Made by a program: the position numbers and the translations under genes. This document shows positions 32,600 to 43,739 of a stretch of DNA of 64,000 bases, piece after piece (positions within the stretch are counted from its first letter, which is position 1; each line of letters starts with the position of its first letter). Source of the stretch: Hetaerina americana (Eukaryota; Arthropoda; Insecta; Odonata; Calopterygidae); the NCBI GenBank assembly GCA_022747635.1, contig JAKTNV010000168.1, positions 396,501 to 460,500 of the forward strand, read 5' to 3'. Below the pieces are notes generated by a model, which saw only the letters and a list, made by a program, of their open reading frames with translations, ran no database searches and was not told the DNA's origin.

Positions 32600-33890
32600 A
32601 CTTCGGAGGCTGGCATGACGGTAAGAATGGAGATCATTAGGAAGATACGCCATTTTCTTGTGGATACTGGTGTTTGCCTGTACGTGACAAGTTGAGTTAT
32701 TAGAAGCCACGGTGATAGAAAATATTAAGGTTCCTCCATGTTCAGTTGCTTTAACTTTGGCCAAAATCCATGGTTGCCTTGGGAAGGAAATATTGAACCA
32801 AACGGTTGGAGAAGGGATAATCATTTTGCCGACTCTAGTCAATGTCGCACCCGACGGGTCTTCGCCTCTTTTGATTTGTAATTTGGAAAAGGGAAACCGA
32901 CTAGTGAAGAAAGGTGCAAAGATTCGTTATGATATTCATGCTGACGGAAATTCTATTTGCGAAATTAAAGTAAACACCGGAGACGTGGCCTGGAGACCCA
33001 ACAGATGACGATCTGCTCTCCCTATTTGAATTGACACAGGTTCCCCCCCGAGGCACTCAACCCCTTGACCAAACTCATATCAGAATATCCAGAGATTTTT
33101 GTCCATGGAAATGTAAAATTAGGCTGCACTCCGCTTGTTAAGCACTGTATTAATTTAAATGACGCTAAGCCCGTAAAAAGACACCCATACCGAATTCACA
33201 AAGAGAATTCTCAAAGGAACGGTTCAGGAAATGCTCGATGAAGGAGTAATTGCATATTCTAATAGCCCATGGCCTTCACCACTAATTCTGGTTAGGAAAA
33301 CACCCATAGATGGAGAACCTATAGGCCCTGTATTGACTATCGTGCCCTAAATAATATCACTAAATAGGAAGTATTTCCCCGACCGAATATGGACGAAACC
33401 TTTGACCAACTTGGCGGCGCTAAATATTTCAGTTGGTTACACTTGAGCCAAGGTTATTGGCAAGTAGAAATGGAGGAAAACAGCAGGGAGTAGTATACTG
33501 CGTTTAGTTCACCGGATGGAGACTTTGAGTTCAATAGAATGGCCTTCGGCCTTGGCGGAGCGCCTTCAACTTTTGTGCGCTTAATGACGACAGTGTTCGG
33601 AGAGCTTATCCACCGAGGAGTTCTTTTTTATCTCGATAATATTTTACGATTCGATACCACGATAGATGAACATATCGCGGGTCTGAGGGAGATATTTAGA
33701 AGACTAAGAGGAGCAAACTTGAAATTAAAACGTAAGAAATGTATTTTTTTAAATAAACGTGTGAAATTTCCGGGACACATTATTTTATACCAATCACATT
33801 GGGATGAAGAATTCAATTTCGCATTATTTGTGCACATGAATAGCAAACATGGGATAACAGGAATTTCTCCAGCTTATTTGGCGTAGGGAA
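32600..33890 (+). pseudogene. Ty3/gypsy-type pol: protease, RT and integrase end, with deletion
   Basis: After an aspartic-protease-like VDTGV (about 32660), RT blocks follow in broken frames: NDAKPVKRHPYRI (33170), CIDYRALNNITK (33337), FDQLGGAKYFSWLHLSQGYWQ (33400-33465), FNRMAFGLGGAPSTFVRLM (33533-33590) and GVLFYLDNIL (33620) where the catalytic YLDD reads YLDN. At 33780 the frame jumps to SKHGITGISPAYLAYGRE, the end of an integrase, so RNase H and most of integrase are deleted. The mutated catalytic box and stops show it is dead. Confidence 0.8.
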
Positions 33891-33899
33891 GAGAGCTGC

Positions 33900-35080
33900 A
33901 TATGCCTTTGGATTGCATACTTGAATCCTTACTCCCATGCTATTCTGAGGATCCCCCATATGGCGTTATCCTGATACATCTACATCAATACCCTGCGAGC
34001 CACCAAAAAGGTGTGCGGCACGGGGGGCAACACCAGGAGGAAAGGGTAAGGGATGAGGGGGTTAGGGTTTTTCAAATGGATGGGGAAAGGTGAGGGGAAC
34101 CTGCAAAAAATATATATAAATAAATAATATATAAATACGTAGGCTTCAGATTCCTAATGCCAAAGCCACAGACTTAAATTCTATTAACACCGAAAAGGAG
34201 TATGAGCGATGCCATCGAAATTTAGTTTTAACACCTATAAATTACGGTAAATTAGTGCTTCTCTGAAATAAGGTGCTTCCCCAGGCGCATTCACAAAAGC
34301 TTGCTTCAAGATGCATTGGCTCTTACAAGCGGGTAAGTGTTAGAAGCGCTGTCACATTTGATATTGAGGACGTGTAAGAATTCTGACCGCACACCACAGA
34401 AATTTGTTACCCGTACCACCTGATTCCGACCCTCCCCCCATAATCCTTGGGGATGAATCAGACGGTCGCGTCAATAAGGTTGATGACCACACGGGTATCC
34501 AGGAGGTAAAGACAGAAGGTTCGTCACCACCGAATGCGAGCGCCCCCGATCCGAACACAAGTCCCTCGTCCGTTCCAGTTAAACGCGATCCTGTGAACTA
34601 CACGGAGAAGAGATACGGCTTGAGGCCGCTACCCGGGAGGAAGATACAATGACTCTCCGCTCTACTCGTTCTTGTGTCCTGCCATTTCTTTTTTTTTCGG
34701 TGGAGATATGGCCCGAGTTTTGCCTCGCAAGCTGGTGCGAAAAAGAGCAGTGCTGACGGAAAATATTTTAGACCTATTCGGTGATGATCCCCCATTTGAC
34801 GGTCACCATCCCACCCCAGGGTTGAGCATCATCTCAATCAAGGAAGAGTGCCAGTACCCCCCCCCCTGCCCCAAGAAGAGGAACCCGAGAGATGGAATTT
34901 CCAAGGGTACAGCCATTCCCCACCTACTCAGGCCGATCCCTTTTGTCCGTCGCCCGTGCACCCGGGATCGGAAATATGCATCCCGTACACCAAGACCGCC
35001 AAAGTTCCGGAGAGAGAATGGACAACACACAAGAGGAAAGGATAGTAGTTTAGCAATCATACAACATCATAAAGGATAGG
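33900..35080 (+). pseudogene. Gypsy pol tail and unassigned ORFs, interrupted by a LINE 3' end
   Basis: A LINE tail is inserted at 33973-34135. Beyond it the frame 34404-34652 is Pro/Asp-rich and ends RYGLRPLPGRKIQ, typical of the last residues of gypsy pol. A further frame 34672-35079 (MARVLPRKLVRKRAVLTENI, later Pro/Arg-rich) overlaps another at 34848-35045. It may be a degenerate third ORF or gag-like remnant; I cannot assign it. No 3' LTR found. Confidence 0.45.
33973..34135 (-). mobile_element. CR1-like LINE 3' end (5'-truncated)
   Basis: Begins on the plus strand with CATCTACATCAATACCCTGC, the complement of the LINE tail (TGTAGA)n and terminal hairpin, then the same 3' UTR as the copy at 57.5 kb (AGGAAAGGGTAAGGGATGAG, then GAACCTGCAAAAAATATAT). 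Only about 160 bp long. Confidence 0.8.
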
Positions 35081-35177
35081 AACAGTGCGTTTCGTGGCAC
35101 ACATAGCCAGAAGAAGTGGCGACCCTAATTGGCGTAATTTCTCCTTTGGTGGGTGAAACAGCTCCCTAACGCATTCT

Positions 35178-35345
35178 CTTGGCCAAAGAATCGGGGCACT
35201 TGGTTGCATACAGCATCGCAGATCTCAGTGTAAATTAAGTTTCCTGGATAGCTGAAGTGCTTGAGAGTATCCGCCCGGCAAGTGGAAAGATCCGGAGTTC
35301 AAGTCCCGGTCTAGGAAATATTTTTACACTCGTGATTTGCCCGAT
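35178..35345 (+). repeat. tRNA-derived SINE
   Basis: Plus-strand head TGGATAGCTGAAGTGCTTGA, then ATCCGCCCGGCAAGTGGAAA and B box GAGTTCAAGTCCCGG. The same family recurs at 47.65 kb and, inverted, at 47.9 kb. Confidence 0.7.
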
Positions 35346-35444
35346 TTCCCCCCTCCACTGTGTTCGTACCTTCTGTGTTCCTCTCCCTTTTCCCTATATC
35401 TATTTATATGTGAATGATTATTTGTTCGCCGTTTGGCGGGATTT

Positions 35445-35700
35445 CGTGTTTGAATGTACAAATATATATAATATTTATACGGCACAATAGAAAACAAACA
35501 ACATAGATAACACTTAAAAGGACATTCCCATAGTAGATTGTTTGAGCTTTCGGCATTCTCCGAGGCCTTCTTCAAGTAATCTTACTTGAAGATGGCCTCT
35601 GAGAAGGCCGAAAGCTCAAACAATCTAAAATGTGAGTGGCCTTTTAAGTGTTACTATTTTATTTGTGTTCTATTGTGCCGTCGTCATTCTTCGTCTGACT
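35445..35700. mobile_element. Penelope-like terminal inverted repeat (copy 5)
   Basis: Imperfect arms 35485-35578 and 35583-35677 meet almost without a loop. Each carries CTTGAAGA, a GGCC-based stem and GAAAGCTCAAACAAT, a pattern I recognise as a PLE terminus with hammerhead-like core. No RT or nuclease remains, although the right side continues in a short open frame (35586-35792) that could be the start of a PLE protein. Confidence 0.65.
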
Positions 35701-35819
35701 CTTGGAGTGAAAGGACGTGCTTCACCGACCTCTGGACCTTTTCCGCCGCTACCTGCAGAACCCCTTGCGACGCATGTAGAATAGCCGCCTAGTCCTAGCT
35801 ACATATTAAGAGTAGTGAT

Positions 35820-35824
35820 AAGTA

Positions 35825-35865
<41 letters not shown>
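35820..35865. repeat. (AT)n microsatellite
   Basis: AT dinucleotide run of about 19 units after TACATATAT. Confidence 0.95.
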
Positions 35866-35867
<2 letters not shown>

Positions 35868-36320
35868 AATAACCTCATTTTATTTCGTTCATGTAACATA
35901 AAGTGTTTTGCTTTATCGTTAGTTAAACTATTACAAAGTTGATTGTTTCCCCGAATGTTGCTTTTTTGCCGTGATAGTTGATCGTTTGCTCCAGTAATTG
36001 TATTGTAGTTCTTATCTTAGATAACTGTTTTAACTTATATCTACTTTAGAATTTATACCGTTTGACTCTCTTAAAGTATTACATTAGCAATTTTCCTTAC
36101 GTAGTAACGTCTTCGCGTTTTGTTGTTATAGTAACATCGTTGTTCTAGTTGGCTTTACCCTTGCATATTATTTTTAGCGTATTTTTCTGGTGTTGATATT
36201 ATTCAACTACGTTAACTTCGTGAATCAAATTCTTAATTCTTATGTAGGAGGGAATTTGCATTGAATTTAAGATAAATTATAAGTTAAGTGTTTAGAGTTG
36301 CCTGTGATTTGAATGTGTAT
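35866..36320. other. Gene-free AT-rich stretch
   Basis: No feature recognised before the mariner left end at 36324. Confidence 0.4.
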
Positions 36321-36321
36321 T

Positions 36322-36715
36322 TACAGGGTTCGTCCGGAAAATAAGTGTACTGACTCCTGGGCTGGGCGCACCGCTCCAGGCGCGCCCAGCACCGCTCTGA
36401 CGGATTGCGATTGGAGGGGGGTATGTTGGCAAGCGACGCTGAAAAAGGCAGTCGGCTCTGAGCTGTGGTGTAGTGGGGAGCTCTGTTAACGCGAACCTCC
36501 ACGCTTCGACCCACGTCACGGTACGCGATGCCGAAGTTTTTGGAGCAGCGTTATTCCATCAAATTTGCGGTAAAGCTTGGGAAATCGTCTACCGAAACTG
36601 TCGGTATGATTAACCAGGCTTACGGGGAGTCAGCCATGTCCAGAAACATGATCTTTCGGTGCCACAAGATGTTCGTGGAGGGCAGAGAAGAGGTCGACGA
36701 CGAGTCTTCGAGAGC
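36322..36715 (+). mobile_element. mariner left end (family with CAGGGTTCGTCC terminus), truncated
   Basis: A TA at about 36322 precedes CAGGGTTCGTCCGGAAAATA, a mariner-type terminal repeat. A 200-bp leader and the transposase start at 36528 follow. The element stops at about 36710, where LINE sequence begins; no right end was found. Confidence 0.75.
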
Positions 36716-37532
36716 AACACGTGGCTGGGCGATTAGAGACCTACCCCGTGTCCCATCTCCCAACGAGGGAGTGTCTCACGTTCGTAGGTCGGACGATTGG
36801 AGGGTCGTCTCTCGGGGCAAGGGGAAGGTAACGCTGCGGCGTGGATTGGACTCTGCGGAGGCAGATACCATCCCCGTCTCCAACAGGTACCAGGTGCTGT
36901 CGGATGACAGCACCACCGTACCTGCAGCCCCTATCCCTACTCCGAGGGCACTGCCTAGGGTAAGACGTCAGGGAACGGGAAGGGAGGGAGTTATAGTAAT
37001 AGGTAGCTCGAATGTCCGTCGTGTAATGGTTCCATTGAGGGAAAGGGCGCGCCGCGTAGGCGCCGATCACCGGGTGACCGCCTGGTGTATACCAGGCGGA
37101 GGAGTCCCTCAGGTGACGAAGGCAATCGAGGCGGCGGTCAAAGGCACGAAATGCTCTAGGCTGCAGGTCGTGGCCCATGTGGGCACCAACGACGTCACGG
37201 ACCGTGGATCCGAGGAGGTCCTCCGTTCCCTTAGGGAACTGAGCTCCGAGGTGAGGCGCGTCCAGGGCGTCGAGGGGGTTCGGCTGGGACTAACGATCTG
37301 CAGCATCGTTCCGAGGGAGGATCGCGGGTCTCTGGTTTGGAGCCGAGTGGAAGGCATAAACCAGAGACTATCGAGATTCTGCTCGGACATAGGAGCCTCC
37401 TTCGTCGACCTGAGGCCAACCCTCCGATCTTGCAGGACTCCCCTTAACCGATCTAAGGTCCATTACACGGCGGAAGCGGCGAATAAGGTAGCGGATAGGA
37501 TACTCGACCACTGTAGGCCTTTTTTAGGATAA
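36528..37532 (+). CDS. Chimaeric ORF: mariner DNA-binding N-terminus fused to CR1-type esterase ORF1
   Basis: One uninterrupted 334-codon frame. Residues 1-60 are a mariner transposase N-terminus (MPKFLEQRYSIKFAVKLGKS, then INQAYGESAMSR and FVEGREEV). From about residue 62 it becomes a LINE ORF1: a linker (DDWRVVSRGKGKVTL), then an SGNH/GDSL-type hydrolase with VIVIGSSNVRR (block I, Ser), VAHVGTNDV (block III, Asn), LGLTICSIVPRE, and HYTAEAANKVADRI (block V region with His). Esterase ORF1 is a known feature of CR1-group LINEs. The catalytic Ser, Gly/Asn and His are visible. The mariner part lacks the second HTH and all catalytic acids. The LINE ORF2 follows at 37.7 kb. Confidence 0.8.
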   Translation: MPKFLEQRYSIKFAVKLGKSSTETVGMINQAYGESAMSRNMIFRCHKMFVEGREEVDDESSRATRGWAIRDLPRVPSPNEGVSHVRRSDDWRVVSRGKGKVTLRRGLDSAEADTIPVSNRYQVLSDDSTTVPAAPIPTPRALPRVRRQGTGREGVIVIGSSNVRRVMVPLRERARRVGADHRVTAWCIPGGGVPQVTKAIEAAVKGTKCSRLQVVAHVGTNDVTDRGSEEVLRSLRELSSEVRRVQGVEGVRLGLTICSIVPREDRGSLVWSRVEGINQRLSRFCSDIGASFVDLRPTLRSCRTPLNRSKVHYTAEAANKVADRILDHCRPFLG

Positions 37533-37734
37533 AGGGCAGGTCACTTAGTGGGTCAGTAACATCTGGGGACAGCGCGTATAATATTATTAATAAAAATATA
37601 AAAGTCACCGACAACACTGGCATTGATTTAGAAAGACATGTGACACGCACTTCCCCACAAAGGCGTCCTAAATTACAGCCAGGCACAAATAAGGACGTTA
37701 TTCAACATCAAAATAATTTAACTATATTTTTATA

Positions 37735-38937
37735 AATTGCAGAAGCCTCAACAACAAATCAGCGGATCTAGAACACATAATCCAAACTCATTCCGCTGAT
37801 ATAGTATTAGGCACAGAGAGTTGGCTGTGCAATGACATAAATGACCAAGAAATTTTCCCAATAGATTTCAAAGTTTACCGACACGATAGAGATACAAGAC
37901 CCGGAGGAGGGGTTTTCGTGGCAGTTAAAAGTCATTTTGAAAGCAGGCAAGTTTCATTTGAAAATAATAACATAGAAAGTGTTTGGTGCACCTTACTGCG
38001 GACCAATCAACCCAACATAAATTTATGCTCTTTCTACAGACCTCCAGAATTAGATTTGAAAACACTTCACACCCTCAACGATCAAATTTACAATTTTATA
38101 CGTAAATATAATAACAGCATAAACATAATTGGTGGCGACTTTAATCTCCCTGGTATAGTAGATTGGGACAACAAAATCGTTAAATCTGGGACCCGCGATC
38201 GCGAATCTTGCAATTCCATGATAAAATTGGTTCAAAGAAACTCCCTCCATCAAGCAGTACGCATGCCCACCCGTGGAAAGAACATATTTGATCTATTTCT
38301 TACAAACACGCCTGAACGTACTATTAGAGTATCAACTGATGAGGGCTTGAGTGACCATATAGCAATTAATGTCCACTTGGACATAGAAATAAAAATGATT
38401 GTTAAACCAAAAAGAAAAATTTATAATTACCATAAAGCAGACTTTGAATCTTCTGCCAATCAATTAAACTCTTCGCTACCCGAGTTCAAAACCCGCTTGA
38501 GTCATGTCAACGTGGAAGAAACTTGGACAGAATTTGTCAATATCATGCAAAAAGGAATCGTAGATTTCATACCTATAAAATACGTTAAAGCAAATCGCGA
38601 CCCCAGGTGGTACAATAAAGACGTTAGAAAAGCCCTTCGAAAGCCGAGAATGCTACACTCTAGGGTAAAGAGGGCAGGCGTGAACACATCATCCCCTGAG
38701 AATAAACAATTATGGGACACATATAGATCCTCTAAAATTGAAACCAAAACACAATTACGTAGCGCTTTACTGGACTTTAAACGCAAAGTACTTTGCGAGC
38801 ACTTGGACTCTGACCCCAAAGCTTTCTGGTCATATGTAAGGGAAGTAAATGGGAGTAAACAAACCGTGGTTTGCTTAAGGGATTGTAGCAATATAATTCA
38901 TACAGACAGTGAGGGAGTATGTAGATGTAGATGTAGA
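37735..38937 (+). pseudogene. CR1-like LINE ORF2, endonuclease and linker, RT deleted (family B)
   Basis: Starts NCRSLNNKSADLEHI-like at 37738, then VLGTESWLCNDI (catalytic Glu), GGGVFVAVKSHF, CSFYRPPE, IIGGDFNLPG, LFLTNTPER, GLSDHIAINV, followed by the pre-RT region (DPRWYNKDVRKALRKPRM, DPKAFWSYVREVNGSKQ). At 38915 the frame jumps directly into TATGTAGATGTAGATGTAGA, the LINE's 3' repeat tail, so the RT and 3' UTR are missing. Nearly identical at protein level to 61514-62739 on the minus strand. Confidence 0.88.
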
Positions 38938-39194
38938 TGAGTTGCGCTTGTGGCGACAGCGTGTCCTATTGCTGACTCACTTTGGACGAGGCCCCTTCCT
39001 GGGCTACGAGTTTCGTGACCGCGTCCATCCTGCCTCTACCCCGTCCCAGGATATGTTTCGCCATGCTAATATTGTCCGCTCTCGCGTTAGCAAGCCATCC
39101 ATAATACTCAATTGCTCAAACTTATGTATTATGGTGTATTGTGACTGATTTTGTATAATACACGTTTGTTTTGGTAAGACTCTGCGTATTTAAT

Positions 39195-39860
39195 GTGACA
39201 CTCCCCGATACCCTTTGTGTCGCATTTGAAACGCCCCTTGTGGCACAGCATATTCTAAACGAGGCCTAACCAGCGAAATACAACATTTCTATGTAATATT
39301 TTTTATCGCCTTTACCCAGTACTCTTGTAATAAATCCTCAATTTTTGTTTGCTAGTCCACGGAGAAAGACGACGAATGGACGGAGAAACTTGAAAACAGC
39401 AAAGAACAAAGGAAGGCAGGCACTTTTCTTTGTTCTTTGCTGTCAAGCAATGAAAATGCCAAAGAGAAACGTTATCTGTCGTTGACTGGGCCTCATTTAG
39501 AATATGCTGAAATTTTATGGGGTCCTCACGGACGTTGGATTGATTGCCGAATGGGATCGGGTGCAGCGTAGAGCTGGATTTGTAAATTGTTGTTATGATA
39601 AACTTAGAGCCTTTCCAAAATATTAGAGCAGCCAGGCTGGGAATCACTCACGGAGCGAAGGTTAAATTACAGATTGAAGGTCTTGCAAAAATTAGGACGT
39701 CTCTTTAGCAGTGATGTTGAAAATATATTATTACCCCCATCTTGTTATGGTAGGAGAGACCATGTAGGTAAAATAAGAGAGATTTATTGCGGAACAGATA
39801 CGATGCCATTTTTTCCACGAACGATAAGGGGTCAGAATAACATTTTACGACCGCGGTAGG
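39195..39860. pseudogene. CR1-like LINE RT fragments in both orientations
   Basis: Minus strand 39195-39330 holds a short piece resembling the HLEYAxxxWDP region (complement of GCATATTCTAAACGAGGCC). Plus strand 39465-39860 carries TGPHLEYAEILWGPHG, then GWESLTERRLNYRLKVLQK, DHVGKIREI and FFPRTIRGQN, the C-terminal end of ORF2. A 16-bp inverted repeat (ACAGCAAAGAACAAAG) at about 39410-39460 sits between them. Confidence 0.65.
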
Positions 39861-39984
39861 GTCCCATTCGGGTCAATATTAGCCTGGTGTGTATTCACCC
39901 TCTGCCAAATACCCCAGTGGTGCCTTGCATAATGACAAAATTTTAATTCACTATAATAAAAAGTCACTGGTAGATCATAAGGTT

Positions 39985-40400
39985 CCCAGGGATTAGAAAA
40001 CGTATAACGTAACGCCAATATTTAAAAACGTAGTCAAAGAGGAACCGAGCAATTTCCGACCTCTATCCCACACATCAATATAATGCAAGGTCATGAAACA
40101 AATAGTTGCTAGTTCGATCGTGAGACACCTCGATAGTCAGGAGTTATTAATGAAAACTCAGCACGGCTTCCGAAAGGCTAGATACAGCGACACACAAATT
40201 ACGCTTTTTGTTAATGATATTCTTATTTCTAGAGAGAACAATGTTCAACTGGACGCAATTTTTCTTAATCTTAAGAAAGCCTTCTAAAAATTACCTCATA
40301 GTAAACTACTCACAAAGCTAGAAGGATATGGCATAGATAAAAATATCCGGGGTTGAATTAAAGACTTTTTGAATGGTCGGGGCCAAAGACTTGTCATACA
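39985..40400 (+). pseudogene. CR1-like LINE RT fragment
   Basis: Plus frames read NVTPIFKNVVKEEPSNFRPL, MKQIVASSIVRHLDSQELL, QHGFRKARYSDTQITLFVND, QLDAIFLNLKKAF and after a stop LPHSKLLTKLEGYGI. This is RT blocks 1-3, which order before the C-terminal piece at 39465, so the two fragments are rearranged or from different copies. Confidence 0.75.
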
Positions 40401-40404
40401 TTTA

Positions 40405-41770
40405 TTTCGGTTTTAATTCAATGGAAGGCACTTCAGCAGTTTTCCCAGGAAGTTATATCGATATTTATGGATTTCCCGTCCTGTATGAGTGATATGATAC
40501 CCAATAGTTGTTGGGATTCGTTGCATGTGAGCCCGGGCTTTTCAATGGGTGTCCTTATTAGCTACCTTAGTAGCTGGCGGATTCGTCAGTAAAAGCATAG
40601 CGATTGGAATGTGCAGAGCAAATATTGCATGAATGGCGTGTTTAGCCATTTTCCCTCTCGATGGATCACTGGGTGCTGTGCGTGAGTGGAAGTATTTGAG
40701 TAGGTATAATATGACTTAACGCCCCCGGCTATGCGTATTGGCGACAGCTTTTGATGTATTTTGTGTGAGAAGATATACGGAAAACCAATTGCACGATTCA
40801 TTGCGTGTAAATACAAGAGGAAATGACTTAATCTCTTGTCAAACCTGATTTATTGGCGGAATTTCAACTTTCCTCAATTTTTAGAATTAGATGCAACGAA
40901 TTGCGCCCGAATTGTCGAAACTCACCCTGCTAACCACAATGGTCACCGACCGACAACTGGGAAGCGCTGCCGTTGAAAATCGTACTCCAGGGGATAAAGT
41001 AGTCGTGATATTTATAGACAAGATTGAAAAAAGAGTCGGTTGACCTCTTGCCGAGCTACAGTTGCGGCAGAAATCCTCAAATAAAAGCCGATTTCTTCAA
41101 ATATAGGATACTCCACCAACTTCGGAGTGCTTTGCCGATATACCGCACGCCCCAACGCCCACTAATTACCGACTGGCGAAATTGCGGGAAGGAACCATTT
41201 TCGAGCCCCTCACAAATACTTAATGGCGGAAGTACATGGCCCTCCCCAGGTTGAAAAAATAAAAGAGGGGAGAGATAGTTGTCCTAGCTTTTCATCTTCT
41301 TTCCTACGGGCAACTCTCTAATCCCCTTCCTTGCAATCTCCCCCGCCTCCCGTTGCCAATTCCTTTCCTACTTATCCCCTTATCTCCCGGCCCTGACCCG
41401 TCCACTCGTACCCACAACAACGCTTTTTCCTCTCCCGCGTTGCCAAGTTTACTTCAACGTTCGCGACGGACCGAGGAGAAAGGTTGTGTCGATTATTTAT
41501 TGCCTTCTAATGATGCAGAGATTTGGCAAATGTGATCCTCGACACCTTTCATTAACGTGGAAGGGGAAGGGAGAAGCATATAATCGAGTTATTTTTACGT
41601 AAATGATAATGAGAATCTCTTGATTCTCCTAGATGCCGGGGCGAGACTTTGGGTCTTAGGGTACGATACACCTGAGTTTTTTGCCCGAGAGCAACCCTCA
41701 CACGAAAAGACCGGACTGATTTAATTCTGCGAAAATCGTCCAACGGATCGAAACGAGACACACTGCGCCA
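40405..41770. other. Gene-free stretch
   Basis: No convincing exon or transposon. A pyrimidine-rich patch lies at 41300-41470. Confidence 0.4.
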
Positions 41771-41774
41771 TCTA

Positions 41775-42955
41775 GTGACACAACTGACTACTAAAACGAG
41801 AGGTGTTGCGTTTGTTTATGTCGAGACATTACGCAGCAGTAGTGGTACGTGTCTTAACCTGCTCGTCGCCGCGTATAACGGCAGGTTAAGACACGTACCA
41901 CTGCTGTTGATGAAGGAGCTAGAGGAACAGCTTGTGTGCGTGAAATTTGTTTCAAACTTGGCAAAGGTGCAACGGAGACATTTTGAATGATTCAGAAAGC
42001 CTTCGTTAATGAAGCTTTGAGTTGAAACCAGTGTTCTGAGTGGTGCAGTCGTTTTATAAATCCGGAAGAACCTTGAGAGATGAAGATTCGCGAACGAAGG
42101 GGCGGCCTTCCACTTCGACAGACCCCAACCATGTCAAATTGGTGAAAGATTTGGTGCGGGCAAATCGCCGTTTTAACTATTAGGGAGATAGCCGAGGAAG
42201 TGAACATTAGTTTAGGATCCTGTCAGACAATTTTTTCAGGCATTTTGTGTATGACGCGCGTCGCATCAAAATTCGTCCCGCTGGTGCTGACTGATGAACA
42301 GAGACAAAAACGTGTGGCCATGTGTCAGGAACTCCTGGATCGAGCCAATGCCAACCCAGAGTTTCTTAAAATAATCGTGACCGGGGACGAAACCTGGGTT
42401 TACGGTTATGATGTTGAGACAAAGGCTCAGTCTTCTCAGAGAAAAGGTCCTCTTTCTCCGCGACCAAAGAAAGCTCGCATGTCCCGGTCCAAAGGGAAGG
42501 TCATGCTGGTGTGTTTCTTCGATTGGCAAGGGCAGATTCATTACGAATGACGAATACGATTCATTACGAACGAACCGTCAACAAAGATTTCTACTGAAAG
42601 ATTATGAAGAGGCTGAAAGTCGCAGCGAGCCGAAAGAGGCCGGACATGTGGAGACACAATGCATGGCGTTTCCACCATGATATCCCTTCCAGTCGTGGCT
42701 CCAGCAGACTTTTTTTGTTTCCTGAAAGGGCGCCGATTCGACTCTGTTGCGGACATTAAAAGTAATTGTACGGCGGACCGGAAGAGGATCCCTAATGCGG
42801 CTTACCAGGTATGGTTCGAGAGCTGGAATCAACGTTGACAAAGGTGTTTCGTCAGCCAAGGCATGTACTTTGAGGGCGACAAGTTCGGTTAAGCTGTATC
42901 CGTTGAAATAAACAAGTTTTAAAATCAGTCCTGTCTTTTTTTTGATCCCACCTTG
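41775..42955 (+). pseudogene. mariner transposase (family 2), degenerate
   Basis: Plus frames give ELEEQLVCVKFVSNLAKV (N-terminus, about 41911), the RSGRPSTSTDP-like region at about 42100, NISLGSCQTIFSGILCM (second HTH), VLTDEQRQKRVAMCQELLDRANA, VTGDETWVYGYDVETKAQS (first catalytic Asp retained) and RPKKARMSRSKGKVMLVCFF. The middle catalytic Asp block is deleted near 42550-42680. The remainder includes a frame equivalent to FFxKGRRFDSVADIK. The 5' flank contains a perfect 22-bp inverted repeat. Dead copy. Confidence 0.8.
41841..41902. repeat. 22-bp perfect inverted repeat
   Basis: AGTGGTACGTGTCTTAACCT plus GC (41841-41862) pairs exactly with 41881-41902; the loop is 18 bases. Near the start of the mariner remnant; may be a rearranged terminus. 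Confidence 0.85.
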
Positions 42956-42959
42956 TACC

Positions 42960-43730
42960 CACATGTTGGCATGTTAGCGGAAAATAAGTTTTAAACAATA
43001 CCAGATGAATGCCAGGAGCCACACGCTACTCTAGTGGCTTGCGGTGTTCGGATGTACATTTTAAAAATTTGAGTTTACGGTGTTGCCATTACCATACGTA
43101 TTCTACCTTGATATCCTCACAACTTCTATTCGATATCTCTTCTGCTACTGCCTTTCCTGTGTCGCATTCAACTGTATTTCAGGTATGTAGCAGTGGTACA
43201 AAGAACAAAACGGGGCTTATCAGTGGTCCATATACAAGGTGTAAAGGATAAGGGAGAGAGGGTGGGTGTTTGGGAGTTGAGGAAACGGGGAAGAAATCCA
43301 TTTAAAATCCCTGAAAAGGACGCTTCCTAATCCCAATATTGTCTTGTGAAAGAGTAGGTGAACTTGTATGGTGATCCATTGTTGCACGCCCTTGCAGTGG
43401 CTTGCGGGTTAGCTTATTCGTTTATGTAGGTATAGGTGAATTTTCATAAAACCTGCCTAATGGAACTTTACTTCTTCATGACTGACTCTCATATTTTTAT
43501 GAAGTGTGTACTCATGAAAGGTTTGATGTCGGTACGACGCCTTAGTACTTGATTTGTCGTGAGCGGCTAAGTTACAGTAGCATTTATTTTTAGATTAATG
43601 TTCTCACACACCTGCTAGGGTGTTAAAACATAAACTTAAAAACTTATCAAAGTAATATTTGAGAAATCCCTCAAAGAATGTAAGGTCCCTAAAGTGTGTG
43701 GCATGGGATGCAAACACCAGGTAGCGCGGC
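42960..43730. other. Gene-free stretch
   Basis: No motif recognised. Confidence 0.4.
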
Positions 43731-43739
43731 GGTGGTTTG

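Noticed and set aside
36284..36519. Minus frames over the mariner leader
   Set aside because: Shadows of the untranslated mariner 5' region.
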